The position numbers were made by a program, and so were the translations under genes. The notes beneath the pieces were generated by a model. It made no database searches and was not told the origin of the DNA. It saw only the letters and a program-made list of their open reading frames with translations. Positions 24,486 to 36,288 of a stretch of 64,000 bases of DNA are shown in pieces. The DNA is from Pyxicephalus adspersus (taxonomy: Eukaryota; Chordata; Amphibia; Anura; Pyxicephalidae): NCBI RefSeq assembly GCF_032062135.1, contig NC_092859.1:47721494-47785493 (forward strand). The letters are read 5' to 3'. Within the stretch, counting starts at the first letter, position 1. Each line of letters opens with the position of its first letter.

Positions 24486-25814
24486 GCCAGTGACAACCTC
24501 TGTGTCAGAGTATGGTGGTGGTGGCGGCAAGTCTTACCAATGAAGACATCTCACACTTTAAGGCATCTCAAACAAGAGAAGAAGAGGAGAAAAATACTAT
24601 GTATTGCTGACAGGTCTACTTTAAGACTACTCCAGCACTCCATTATTTACTGTCTTATGTATCATTTCATTTTACGGTATATAGATTTTGTCTCTGATAA
24701 TCCTAATTTATTTTCATAATATAACTACTGGGGTAGGGCAGTTTTATTTTGTTCAGAATGATTTCAGAAATGTTGGCATATTGGAAGATGCCACTTTCTT
24801 TTACAGAGGGTTTTAATATTCTTGAAAAGGAAAAAACTAAACTGGCATATAACAGTCCTTTTCGTACATTCCTCAACAACTTATAGAAAACAAAAGCTTG
24901 CGTGAACTGAGCATTCTCTTTTCACAGCATCTGGATGATGAGCAATAGAATATTTCAGGACAAGAGGAAATTATATTTCCTGACATGTTTTATCATGAAT
25001 TCTCTGAGTCATTAACAATTCTCTAACTATGTAATAGCTACTTCCAATCATACCAAGTATGCTGCCTCTGTGGATGCATTACTACTTCCTCCTGACAACA
25101 AATGGTATAATTACAATGTTAATTTTTAACTCCTTTTAGGGTTGCAGAGGAAGGGAAGAACTGACATTGTCTTTGTAGATCAGCTGCAAAGGCTAACAAA
25201 GCTTTCAGCCTATATGAGTAGTCTAGGTGAACAATATGCAATTTTTAGACCTGTAATATAAACTTAAAAATCAATTAAATGACTTATTCATTCATCATAT
25301 TATTCAATTCATTTTAAATGTTAGTATAATATGTAATATGTATTTCCAATAGAGCACCACAAAATGGGAGAGGGTGGGTCAATGCTAGGGGTAAGGGCAT
25401 TCATACCACAAACAACAGCGATTCATTTTGTTGACATACCTGAGAAAAATTAACAAAACTCTTTTAGCTTTCAAGCTTACAAATTGTTTGTTAATGGTAA
25501 TGACAATTAATTTAAGCCACTAGGACGATGCTACTAAGCACTGCATTGATCTGTGCTCATAGTATGATGAATAGGCAAGGTAAAAATGAAAATGCATGGC
25601 TAACTGACAATATATGGAAATGCTAATTGAAAATAATCTTAAAGCATAAAATATCTTTCTAAAGTATAATTTTTATTAGTCTAGAAAAAAACCCCTGATA
25701 AATAGGACCCACATTCACCCTACTGTAGCAGCTAAAACCTTTAAGTTATTGTGAATACATGATAAAAAAAATTCTAATACTTAATTATCGTCCACAATAA
25801 ATTATGAAAATACC

Positions 25815-25815
<1 letters not shown>
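24486..25815. other. AT-rich sequence, no gene seen
   Basis: No feature recognised. Confidence 0.45.
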
Positions 25816-25874
<59 letters not shown>

Positions 25875-25898
25875 CATACATACATACACACACACACC
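25816..25898. repeat. Compound microsatellite (AT)n-(CATA)n-(CA)n
   Basis: About 55 bases of AT alternation run into four CATA units and then six or seven CA units. Confidence 0.95.
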
Positions 25899-26675
25899 AT
25901 GGTGCTTGAAAGTTTGTGATCTTAGAAATAACCCTGGGTTCTCTTATAACCCCTCAGAATAATACGCATCTTACAGTTGGAGTTATCTTCGATGATTGAC
26001 CACTTCTGGGTAAGATAACAGGTCTTACATTTCCTCTATTTGTACACAAACCCTTTTGAGATGGTATTGTAACCTTTTTTAGCTTTATGTGCATGAACAA
26101 ATTTTTATGAGGTCTTCAGACACCTTATTTGTTCAAGCCATGAAACACATCCACAAATGTGCTGTACGTGTAAACAGGCTTTGCGGGATCCTCATACTTT
26201 AAAAAAAACAGGGTCTCACACTTTAGGTAAAGTTTTTTTTTATGTGATATGCAAGCAATTACTAGTCACAATTTTGAGTTTTTTTTTGCTTTGTTTTTGC
26301 ATCACATAAAACAACATATCCCAGGAAGCTTTGGGGTTGTACAATGTGTTGTGGACATGCATTGGAAGGGTCAATGGTTGGCGTCAGGGGAGTAAGCTTT
26401 TACCCTGTAACTGCACACAAGAACTGGTCAGGCTGACTGATCTATGCTGAACTGTAATAATAATCTTGCTTATAGACTCTTGACACCGACTAAGTTCACC
26501 CAACAGCAGAGAAAAATACGGGGATGGCTTTGGAACCTGTCAACCCTAAAAGATAGAGTGGCATGGTTGCCTAGTCCCCAAGGAAGGAAATGAAGCACTG
26601 ATCCTATATAGCCAGTGTGATAGCTAAGCAAACATCAGACACTGATTTCTACACATGCCAAAGAAGATGAAAGTA

Positions 26676-27188
26676 CCGTATTTTTCGCCGTATAAGACGC
26701 TCCGGAATATAAGACGCACCCAATTTTAAAGGAGGAAAATCTAGAAAAAAAGATTCTGAAAGATTATTCCCCTTCTGATCACTCATGTGCCATTCATACC
26801 GGTATTCCCCTTCTGATCACTCATGTGCCATTCAAATTCCCTTTCTGATCACTCTGTACCTTTCAAATTCCCTTTCTGATCACTCTGTCATTCAAACTCC
26901 CCTTCTGATCACTCTGTGCTTTTTTTCTATTGTACGGCAGTTAGGACAGGGAACAGCAGGTGGCGCTGTGCCGGCTTCTTTCGCTTTGCTTTACAGACAG
27001 GAGAAAACACGATGCTGGCAGAGGAGAGAAGAGAGACACGCTGCGGCAGAGACACACGCAGGATCGGGTATCGGGTGAGTATAATATTTTAATTATTTTT
27101 TTTAACACATTTGTCGTATAGGACGCACTAACTTTTCCCCCTCAGTTTTGGGGAAGAAAAAGTGCGTCTTATATGGCAAAAAATACGG
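26676..27188. mobile_element. TA-flanked MITE-C with internal minisatellite
   Basis: Terminal inverted repeats begin CCGTATTTTTCGCCGTATAA on the left and, read from the right end, CCGTATTTTTTGCCATATAA; a TA lies outside each end (26,674-26,675 and 27,189-27,190). The subterminal AAGACGCAC motif recurs internally on both sides. The TA duplication is typical of the Tc1/mariner superfamily, but no transposase is present, so superfamily is inferred. The open frame at 26,785-27,078 is a by-product of the tandem repeat. Confidence 0.8.
26769..26920. repeat. Minisatellite, five units of about 31 bp
   Basis: The core CCCCTTCTGATCACTC (or CCCTTTCTGATCACTC) starts at 26,769, 26,807, 26,839, 26,870 and 26,899, a spacing of 38, 32, 31 and 29. 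Between cores lies a variable TGTGCCATTCAAATT-like segment. It sits wholly inside the MITE. Confidence 0.9.
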
Positions 27189-27190
27189 TA

Positions 27191-30099
27191 AATTCTGGCC
27201 AATATAACTCAGAATTTCAGTTTCGCCTTGAGATCAGCTTTAATTAAAATATATTCTCCTATTCTATATAGCTATATGTTTGTCATGTATTATTAATGCT
27301 GCATAACAGAAATGTCATGAATTTTTACATGTTGATATTTTCTTGTCTTGCTATAGACTTAAAGTAAGCCTACAATAAAAAAGACTACAATCCTGTACAT
27401 AAAGAAGGGCAGAAACTAGCAATACAATTCTTCTTCCTTTTTCCTGTATTTTTCCCAACTGTAAAAAGCTTGGTATGATCTAGGAACAAGAAGCATTTTA
27501 GCATCTGCATAAGTAAAGCATCAAATAAAATGTAACAAAATTAAATGACCAGCATCAAATCTTCCATGAGAATATTGTTGTGCTGATAGAGTACAGCCAT
27601 GTAGCTGTCCTGCAGGCAATGTTGAAATGAATAATTCAAATGCCGCAGGTTGTTGTTTGTCAGTTTCCTGGCAGGCTGCATTTTCCCAATAGCGCTGGGG
27701 AAATCCTATCTAAAGATTATCTGCCACAAAGCAATATTTCTCGGTTCACGCTGCTCGACTTTCTAATTTCAAATGCATTGTGTTTGAAAAGCACAATTTA
27801 TAAATAAGTAGAATAGCCTTGTTTGAAGATCTGAGAGGTAGAGGATGCAAATCAGCACTGCACTTGGGATGTGCATACGGTACATGTGCTCTCCCATTTT
27901 TGTTTCAGTATGGGCCAGCTAAAGAAACACTCCAGTCAAAATAGAAAAAAAATATATATAATCAATAACTAGTTATTGTAGCGTTTTCCCTCCCCATGCA
28001 AGGTGATCATTTTTTTTAGCTTTCTTGGTTTTGTTAGTTTGACACATACTGCAAAAACTAAAATTAGGAATACCTTACAGTTACATGTGTTTAAATCTCA
28101 ATGCCAGGAAACCTTAACTAAGGCTGAATTCACACCTGCAGAGAGGTTGTGGTACTGCCTTATCACGCCAAGGACCCTTGTCGCTTGGCTATATGTAGCA
28201 TCGCCCTGCGGCAGCCCCAAAGCGAAAGAGTGAATGAGTGAATGATATTGAATACTAGTACCTTTTAACTGCTGCCAGCTGTCAAATGTGCAGATGCTGG
28301 TTTATTAGGAACAACGCAGGGCTTACACAGAGCTCAAACACGAGCCTCTGACAGACAAAGAGTAAGATTGGCCTAAACAGGCAAAGTGACCAATTCTCTT
28401 AAATTCTTTAGGAGTATATAAGGAGTTATTGAGGTGTCATAGCCCTGTGTAAGTTTTTAGAGAAAAGAAAATTTGAAAAACTTTATATTCCTAATACTAC
28501 GTTTATGAGTTTTTAATAAATAGGTTCAAAACCTAGAATGATTGCACTTACAGACACCAAAGGAAGTTAACGTTGTATTGAGCCACGCACAGTGAAGCTC
28601 CCAGAGTCCAGTGGTCAGCAGGTGCTTGTATCTTAAGCAAAGGGAGCTACTCCCGAAATGCATTTCCTAGCAACTGACACCCAGTTTGTCCTTGAACAGG
28701 AATTGTCTGAGCCTGCTATCTTGCTTAAAACCACAGGAATACTTTTTTGGATTCTCAGCTACTTGTAAATGCTGTGAAACGGATCGACTAGATACAGGAC
28801 CCTGGAGGCTTCACCATCTATGGCCCAGTACAACACATGGCTTCCTTTGTGAGTTGGGTAATTTGAAGTTTATTTTTACTAATATAAAAGCTCTGGTATT
28901 TAATGCACTAGTAACTATACTAGATCAAAAAAAGTGTGTGGAGAGGTTACAGAATCTCAAAAACACCAAACATAGGAAGAGGAAAAAAATAACATACAGG
29001 AGAAGATAGAATAAAAAATGGTAAAAAAGGAAAGGGATATCCACAATAAACATTAAATGTAACAAATGTAATAATGGTGCTAGACAAAAAATGATACAAT
29101 ACCATATAAGCCATGTGTCTGTTTTTTTAAGTGGCTGATGGTGACTTACACATCACGCACATAGAACATGTCCCTAAACATTTTTGTAAAGTGGCAACAG
29201 CTCTGGCTTCATCCATCATGTATACTTCTCACACTTCGCAGAGCCAGTGGGCCACCGATGAAAAGGTAGTACATACAGTAGAGACAGGATTTATATACAT
29301 TTTTTTTTACTTTGGTGACAGTACTATGTTCAAGGGCTTTGCAACTAACTAGAAAAGTCTATGGTCAAAGACCATTTGTAATCATTAGCTTTAATCATTT
29401 GTAATCACAAGGAGGGCCACATCTAATTCAAGCATTTTTTTCCGGTTTAAAACACAATGTTTAATTCACAACAGTAACAGTTCAAAACGTAAGCAATAAG
29501 TTATTAAAATAGTGCCCTTTCTAGAATTTCTTTTACCAGCAGAGTTTGCATATTTTATAAAACTTTTTTTTCTATGATAATGGTCTTTTGGTCACAATTT
29601 TCTTTCAACATTTCCCCTAAATGGTGCTTTAGCCAAAGCATAATAACAAACAGGTCAACCGAATAAAGCACAATGTGTCTTCAATATACCAGAAATAATG
29701 ACTCTACAGTCCACACACTGACACCAGTAACTAAAGTTCCTGCCAGGCACAAGTAAGACTTGTGTTGGGTAAGTTAATAAGCCAGGAATGATGAGATGTG
29801 CCAAAGGGTATGTCCTTGTTCATTGATCAAAACCTGCAAGCCCCTATAAATACCAGAGACAAGCTGTTGGCAGAAAAAGTAAATTACACCCTCCTTATCA
29901 GTGGGAAGTAAAATTACAACTGAACATTTGTGCTGTTCATTATGTGACATCTGTAGGGCATGTTACATTTTTTTATTAGAAGTTTAATAACACAACACAT
30001 TTTATTTCTTTGTCTTCTTACTGGAGCTTAATGACTGACAGAGTAACACAGTACTTAATTGCAGATCTAAAAAAAGAGAAACTCTATCTAAAATGTTCT
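27191..30099. other. Unique sequence, no gene seen
   Basis: Short open frames at 28,003-28,233, 28,686-29,009 and 29,131-29,352 lack motifs. The segment about 27,440-27,830 is compositionally balanced and non-repetitive, and is a candidate for conserved non-coding DNA only. Confidence 0.4.
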
Positions 30100-30103
30100 T
30101 TAA

Positions 30104-30458
30104 CCTCCCTGGCGGCATGATTATTTTAGTATTTTTAAATGTCAAAGCGGTAAATTTGACATTTAAAAATACTTTCTATTTTAAATTTCCCACTGGTACC
30201 GAACCCTCGCCCACACATATGTCTGCATCCCTTGGCCTCGCTTCTCCAACTTTCAAACGCCGGGATGCGAGGCCAGGGGACACAAATGCTGGGCATCACC
30301 CAGGGGACGTAGATGCCGGCTGGCATCTCTGGAGGACGCTGTGGGCTCATGAGAACCAGGTCAGCCCTCACTTCCACCCAGAGTGTGGCTCGGTGTTAAC
30401 ATTTTTTGTAATGAAATTTCACCACCAGTGCCACACTTGGGATTACCGCCAGGGGGGT
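30104..30458. mobile_element. piggyBac-type MITE-D
   Basis: The 355-bp element has TTAA at both borders (30,100-30,103 and 30,459-30,462) and inverted termini CCTCCCTGGCGG / CCGCCAGGGGGGT. TTAA duplication plus a CC-starting terminus fits piggyBac; Kolobok also uses TTAA and is the alternative. No transposase is encoded: the 125-codon plus-strand open frame across it is an artefact of a GC-rich interior (30,190-30,400). An 18-bp perfect hairpin lies just inside the left end. Confidence 0.85.
30129..30172. repeat. Subterminal perfect hairpin in MITE-D
   Basis: Arms 30,129-30,146 and 30,155-30,172 are exact reverse complements (18 bp) around an 8-nt loop GCGGTAAA. Confidence 0.95.
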
Positions 30459-30462
30459 TTAA

Positions 30463-33400
30463 CTGTTTAATGAAGCAATGCAAATTACAAAGAGGAACAA
30501 TGAATGGTTTTAATTGGTCACTCCACTCTGCTTACCATTTCCTTTCCAAATTGGTGAAACTGTATTGTATTTACCAGGCAATGTCCTATGACTATATAGT
30601 GATAGTTTTTGTAAACAATGTAGGAAAATCTAGTATTGACTGTAGTACATTGCTTTTTTGTGTTAGAAGTACTCCTAACTATTAAAGATGATTAAAGGTG
30701 TTAGAAGTTATGGCTAACACTTTTCCTATTGTAGGATTGAATCCTATTGGAATAAATATCAGGAAATATGTATAAAATTATTGTTTAATGACCACACCAC
30801 CTATAATATGTAACCTAATTTAAAATATATGATTATTTGACCAAAACAACTGCCCTGATGTATTGGTATTTAACTATCTTCAGTAAAACCTATAGCTAAA
30901 GGCTCTATGCTGCATCTAATTAATGATAAGACAATTTCATAACAATATCTGCATTGAGTAACTAACATGCATTTATTTCTAATTATCATACACTTTGAAA
31001 CATACTGTGACAAATACCTTATATAAACTAACTATTAAGGTGAGGATCTGATAACTTTTTTTACAGAATGAAGTTGGTTTTCTTGTTTATTTAATGTATA
31101 ATTAATCTTATGATGTGTTGTACTTTAATCAGATCTTTAATGGCTGTTGTAGACTGCAGGAGTTAGTTTACCAGCATATAATTGGGAGAAAAGAAAGTAT
31201 CAAGCCCCTGAGGGTTCTAATTATTTCCATCAAATTGCATCAAGCAGTGCATTCTATTTTAAAACAGCCAAGTGCAGCAGGTTAGGTTTAAGCAGATCAA
31301 GGTTGCAGCAATTTATCACCAGCAATTTCTACTATAAAAATGGATATATGCTGCAACTCTTGCAACAGAAGAAAATGTTATCACAATGTTATGCCAGCAC
31401 AGAATCTTCCATCTAGACATTGGCAAAGTGCTCCACTTAACATATCAACAACTTCAAAAAAAAAGATCCAGTTCCACTATGATATTTCTTAAAAGCCTAA
31501 AGGCAAGCCATTTCCTGGTAATGTAATTTCTGGAAAGTGGCAGATACACTTTTTTCAGCCGATTTGTAAATAGGTTTAAAGAGGTACTGTCAAATTTAAA
31601 AAAATATGTAGGCCCTGTAATAAAGAAAAATAACTGGTTTTTATAACTAATTTATTTTATAATATTCTATCCTGCTAGATGCTCATTTTTCAGAATGGGC
31701 TATAAGACTAAAGGGAATATAAAAAATGAGTTCATGAATTCATGAATGTCTTAAAGCAGTATCGTTCCCCTAACACATGAAGTGCTCTCCTTTGCTCTCT
31801 GATTTCCACACTTTTTCAGATTTTTGTTATGGAATCATCCTATATAGTCAGTTAAGACACCAACATTTCCATGTATGTCAATAACCTGGGTCACCCACAG
31901 TGCTAACTTATTTGTCTTGCTTACCTCCATGTCACAAGACTCCGCAAAAGAAACCAGTGGGATCTGGGGGGGGGGGGGGGGGACCAGGAAATAGTGTCAC
32001 CTTCCAAGAGAACTTTTTTCCAAGCGAACTTCCAAAAGAACTAGACTCATAACTATCCTCCTACATTTACCACCACTTTAAATACAGTAAATTTGGATTA
32101 GGTTTTCCAGCTTAGGTGTCAAGGACTATAAAACTCATTCTCAATCAGAGTTGATTGGAACCATGACATTCATGTAAAAGTTGCTAGGGGTTCCTTGAGC
32201 TGTAACTGAGGACTACCCATCCGATGGTCCCTGGATAAATTCAGGAGAACCAATGGATTGACACCAGAGATCTTTTTAGCTGTCTGTAAGTGCAGCATAT
32301 AAACTGTGGTTGCTGTAAGGAGCATTCTGACCGCCAATAAAAGGGATATTTTGCTCACTAAACCCCATTAACTGGTTTTAGAAGGGGTTCCCTAAGATCA
32401 TCTAGGTTCACCCATGATAGCCTATCTTCTCCAGTCATAGAAAGCATTATTAAATTATGTAAATAACGAAAGAATCAAACTGTACCTAAAGTTCTGCAAT
32501 TTTAGAAAATAAGTGTGATAAATTTTATGAAATGCCTCTTCACAGTGTAATTATTTTCTCTATTTATTTATTTAAAGTTCATTTAAACTAATGTTTTATA
32601 TTTAATTTTGCATTAATGCAAAAGTTTTTCTTTTCCAAACAGTTAAACAAGTTGCACCTAACTCAAGCACAAAACTCCAAAAGCACCATCTCATAGAGCG
32701 GTAAAGGAGACGTGTGTAAATCTGAGCTTGACCCACTAAGCTCTGTAGTCACCAGACTAGAAAGCAGCTAAGATTTCCTTGGCACACATGCCATCAGCTG
32801 GCATTAATATTTATAAGTATTTCAGGTTTACCTTACTAAAACAAAAATATGTTTTAAAATGCTTTATTTTTGTTCTCAACAATTTAAGAAAATAAAAAAA
32901 AATATTTAGGCAAAGGCTATACATTCCTTTATCATTTACTGCACGGTTACTTTCAGCAAAACTAATTTTCATTTAGAACGGTATTATAATAGCTTGCCTG
33001 CCAACCTGGTCCCTTTTCACAGCAGCATGAAAGCTTCACTTTCTACATCTTTTCTACTTGTAATCTCCAGAGGAAAAGTAATTGACTTTGCATTCCAATG
33101 CTACACTAGGTCTTGTGTATGTATCAAAGTGACAATAATAAGAATGGAACAAGAATTGTGGTTTCTTGGCAGCTTTTAGACTTCAACATGCCCGAAAAAT
33201 GACCATTGCAAACCTATTTTATCTTTCAAGTAGATTAGTGAATGCGGAGGATAACACAGTTTTAGAAACATTTACTACATAAGGCCTGTCTGTTTTACTT
33301 AGTCTACACATTCTCTCTGAAATGCTTTTTTGTTTTGTTTTTTTCTTTTTATGTATCTAAGTCATCTAAACTTGATTGATTATTGAACAAAATTTTTTAT

Positions 33401-33788
33401 ACAAATACATTTCATTCAGTATATATTATTTTACTCTGTTGTTTCAACTCCATTCCAAATAAGTTCACTTATTTCATTCTCTAACCTTTTGCTCCTTCCC
33501 AGCACTCATCGTATTTACCCTTAACATATCTATAGAAATCTTTACTATGCAGCCTGTCCAAAACTACCTAGACATTGTGTGATATTGTCTAAATCCTTTA
33601 TTGAAGTATTCTGGCACTCGTGCTAACTTGTAGAAGGGCCTTCCATTTATAGTGACTATGACTTTGATTTCTGGGATTTTCGAGGATTGCAGGCCATGTG
33701 ACATTAGGTAAGGGACACACTAAAGATCCTGGAGTAGCAGGGTTCTACTCCAGGCAAGTAAGGTATGTACGTACAGTGATGAGGGGCA
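30463..33788. other. AT-rich sequence, no gene seen
   Basis: Only a 17-base G run (31,966-31,982) stands out. GTTGCTAGGGGTTCCTTGAG at about 32,180 resembles part of the hAT-type MITE at 45,291 and may be a scrap of that family. Confidence 0.4.
31966..31982 (+). repeat. Poly-G run (17)
   Basis: Seventeen consecutive G residues; a potential assembly-length uncertainty and a G-quadruplex-capable tract. Confidence 0.95.
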
Positions 33789-33929
33789 CCAGCAAGTAGT
33801 GTTGGTGTTCGAATTCGGGTAGACCTGACCCGAAAAAAACGAGATTTAACGGTAAAAAATTCAGATAAAAAATGTAAAAAACAGGTGTTAAAAAAAACAG
33901 GTTATCCTACAATTACATGATATCTCCCA

Positions 33930-34158
33930 AGCTATGTACACACTTCCAATAATTATTGTTGGTAAACGAATGGCAAACGAACGACCAAATATCCTGCACG
34001 ATATCTTTGAACGATCGTATAGCACCGATTCTGTACATGCAGATAACGACGCGATCGTTCAACGATATTGTACACATGATAGATACGATCGTTTGAACGA
34101 TACAGGAAGTGACGTTCACCAGAGAAAGTAAATAGTGTTTACGAATGATCGGGTCAAA

Positions 34159-34217
<59 letters not shown>

Positions 34218-34321
34218 CATACATACATTCGTCGGCGTCATTGGTCACTTATTTTTAGAACGATTTTTGGCCAAACAGTCCTTCGTTTCCAACGATAATT
34301 ATTGGACGTGTGTACGCAGCT
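33930..34321. mobile_element. MITE-A copy nested in the hAT element
   Basis: Termini AGCTATGTACACACTTCCAA and, read from the right, AGCTGCGTACACACGTCCAA match each other and the other MITE-A copies. TTA follows the right end, but CCA precedes the left end, so the duplication is not intact. The interior is rich in CGATCGT/ACGATCG motifs and contains the long (AT)n run. Confidence 0.75.
34161..34228. repeat. (AT)n-(CATA)n microsatellite
   Basis: About 53 bases of AT alternation followed by four CATA units, inside MITE-A, inside the hAT element. The apparent open frames on both strands here (repeated Tyr-Ile) are artefacts. Confidence 0.95.
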
Positions 34322-34462
34322 TTACTCTTTAACACACTTTCCAGCACAGAAATATTATGATACATTTGTTACATTTTTCTTTTATCCACTGTGAGAAAAA
34401 TGTAACAAATTATCATATTACCGTGCATGTTAAAGAGTAGGAGATACTTGCTGGCCGGGCAT

Positions 34463-34640
34463 CTTCTCAATGATTGCAGCAGAGTCTGCAGTCATTGAGA
34501 AGAGTGTGCGATCCTCGGGGCACTACAGGCTAATTATCCTGTAGTGCCCTGGGGATCGTAGTGGAATTGCAGGGTTTATCTGCAGTTCAGTTCCCACGGT
34601 CACATGATCGTGGGAACTTTGCAGTCACAGCTGTGACTGC
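34463..34640. repeat. Hairpin chain inside the hAT element
   Basis: Successive perfect stems: 34,463-34,473 with 34,492-34,502 (11 bp), 34,519-34,529 with 34,538-34,548 (11 bp), 34,590-34,598 with 34,609-34,617 (9 bp) and a 20-bp perfect palindrome at 34,621-34,640. Further imperfect folds follow to about 34,830, including a pair of GTGTTCCTGGATAGAG-like arms. Confidence 0.9.
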
Positions 34641-35015
34641 AGGCGATCCCTGGGGCACTACAGATTGAATGGGGACAAGTTTCCCCATTCATCACATCTA
34701 GTGCCCTGTGTTCCTAGATAGAAAAACTCTATCCAAGAACACATACTACTAGCAACAGCAATCAGGATCGCTAATGCAGTCCTGTAGTATGTGTTCCTGG
34801 ATAGAGTTTCTCTGGAAGAACACAGGACTCCCTGTCCCTGTACAACAAGATTGCTCTTGCAGCCCTTAATAGTCCCTAAAAATAACCCGAATTCTCCCAC
34901 TATTGACTTCAATGGTGTCCGAATTCGGCATTCAATCACCCGAACATTATCTAACTATTCGATCGAATAGCTGTCGAATCGAATAGTGAGATATTCGACC
35001 AACACTACCAGCAAG

Positions 35016-36205
35016 TATCAGTACATTGAAAGTAAGTTTCTACTCTAAATATACATTTATTTGCTCCTAGGACTTTTGCAGGATAGATAAAACAAATCAT
35101 TTATACTTAAGTAAACAGGCATGTAGATCAGGTGGAAGTAATTTAAAGTGGACCTGCAGGAATTTTACAGAAATAAAGTTACATTAATTATACAACCATT
35201 AAAAATGCTATTAATAAAATTTCCCTTGTTAGCAAGTATTTACCTGCAGTGTCAACTGGGTAATGAGCATTTCTGAAACTAGCAATAACTGTACATTGTT
35301 ACTCCGATGACACGGTGAGATACTACACGGAATGGTTCTTAGCTGTTTCTATAGAAACACTGCTATCTTAGTGACACCTTGATCTCAAGCCTCAGTTATA
35401 CACTTGGATGCACACACCCAAAAGCTGCAGCACCTTAGATACACAACCTGTCAGAGATATCAGTTTTTTTCCCCCCAGACATATTTGCTTTAAGAGATCA
35501 TTAGGATTTACAGCATTCATAACCCTTAGTTGGCACATCTTCCACGTCATGCAAGATTTATTTTTCAGATAAATTTAGCCTAATTTGTATAATATATTTC
35601 ATATAAATCCTATCATTAATACCAATGAAAACACTGCTGCTTTACTTATAAAATAATAGTTTGTTGATTAAGCAGTTAATTTTTCAATATTTAATTTACT
35701 GATAATGTTCAGGGACCATGATAATGTTGCACATAAAAATTTCATATTGTACATCAACATTTTTCATAAGTGACTGCTACTCAATTATTTGACAAATGCA
35801 ATTAACTGCACCATTAACAAAGCTATATCCTAAAGTTCTCAAAACATAAAAACGTCATTATGTTCACCGCCACTAAATGTCATATCTAACATTTTTCACA
35901 GTAAACCTTGGAGCGCTAATTAAGTTGAGCTTGTAGTGGAACAAGGAAACACATCATAGATAAAGCATGTTACCATATCACGTAACAAAGAAATCAGGGA
36001 CATGAACCTTCAAATTCTGTTCCATGGTTTATGTACCTGTTGGCAGTTTGAAAAGTATCATCCTTGCTGATGGAGTTTTGTGTTTTTTTTTTATGTATTT
36101 GTCCCCCCCAGGTGCTGGGGGAAGTTCACAGTTGTGACTGTGACTGTGTAAAATGTGTTTAGTAAACTATGAAGAGAACGTGTAAGATGTGTGTACAATA
36201 ACTAA
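35016..36205. other. AT-rich sequence, no gene seen
   Basis: No feature recognised. Confidence 0.45.
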
Positions 36206-36206
36206 A

Positions 36207-36209
<3 letters not shown>

Positions 36210-36261
<52 letters not shown>

Positions 36262-36288
36262 CATCCACATATATATATACACACACAG
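36210..36288. repeat. (AT)n microsatellite with (CA) end
   Basis: About 46 bases of AT alternation, then a mixed ACAT/AT/AC tail ending CACACACA. Confidence 0.95.

Larger units (their letters stand above)
33797..35007. mobile_element. Non-autonomous hAT element, hairpin-chain family, copy 1
   Basis: A 1,211-bp element is bounded by TAGTGTTGGT and ACCAACACTA. It is flanked by a perfect 8-bp direct repeat CCAGCAAG (33,789-33,796 and 35,008-35,015), diagnostic of hAT-type insertion. Inside are a nested MITE-A, an (AT)n run and a series of perfect hairpins between about 34,340 and 34,830. No transposase is encoded. Both ends also carry repeated GAATTCGG/CCGAATTC and ATTCGAT motifs that could be transposase-binding subterminal repeats (inference). 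Confidence 0.88.

Noticed and set aside
26769..26920. CRISPR-like array of short repeats
   Set aside because: The repeats vary, spacers are not distinct fixed-length sequences, the array sits inside a MITE, and the genome is a vertebrate.
30093..30470. 125-codon plus-strand frame
   Set aside because: It lies exactly within the TTAA-flanked MITE and reads its GC-rich interior; no transposase motif.
32100..32420. Second copy of the hAT-type MITE-F
   Set aside because: Only one 20-bp block resembles it; no CAGTGTTTC-type ends.
33913..34332. Open frames with repeated Tyr-Ile
   Set aside because: They are translations of the (AT)n microsatellite inside MITE-A.
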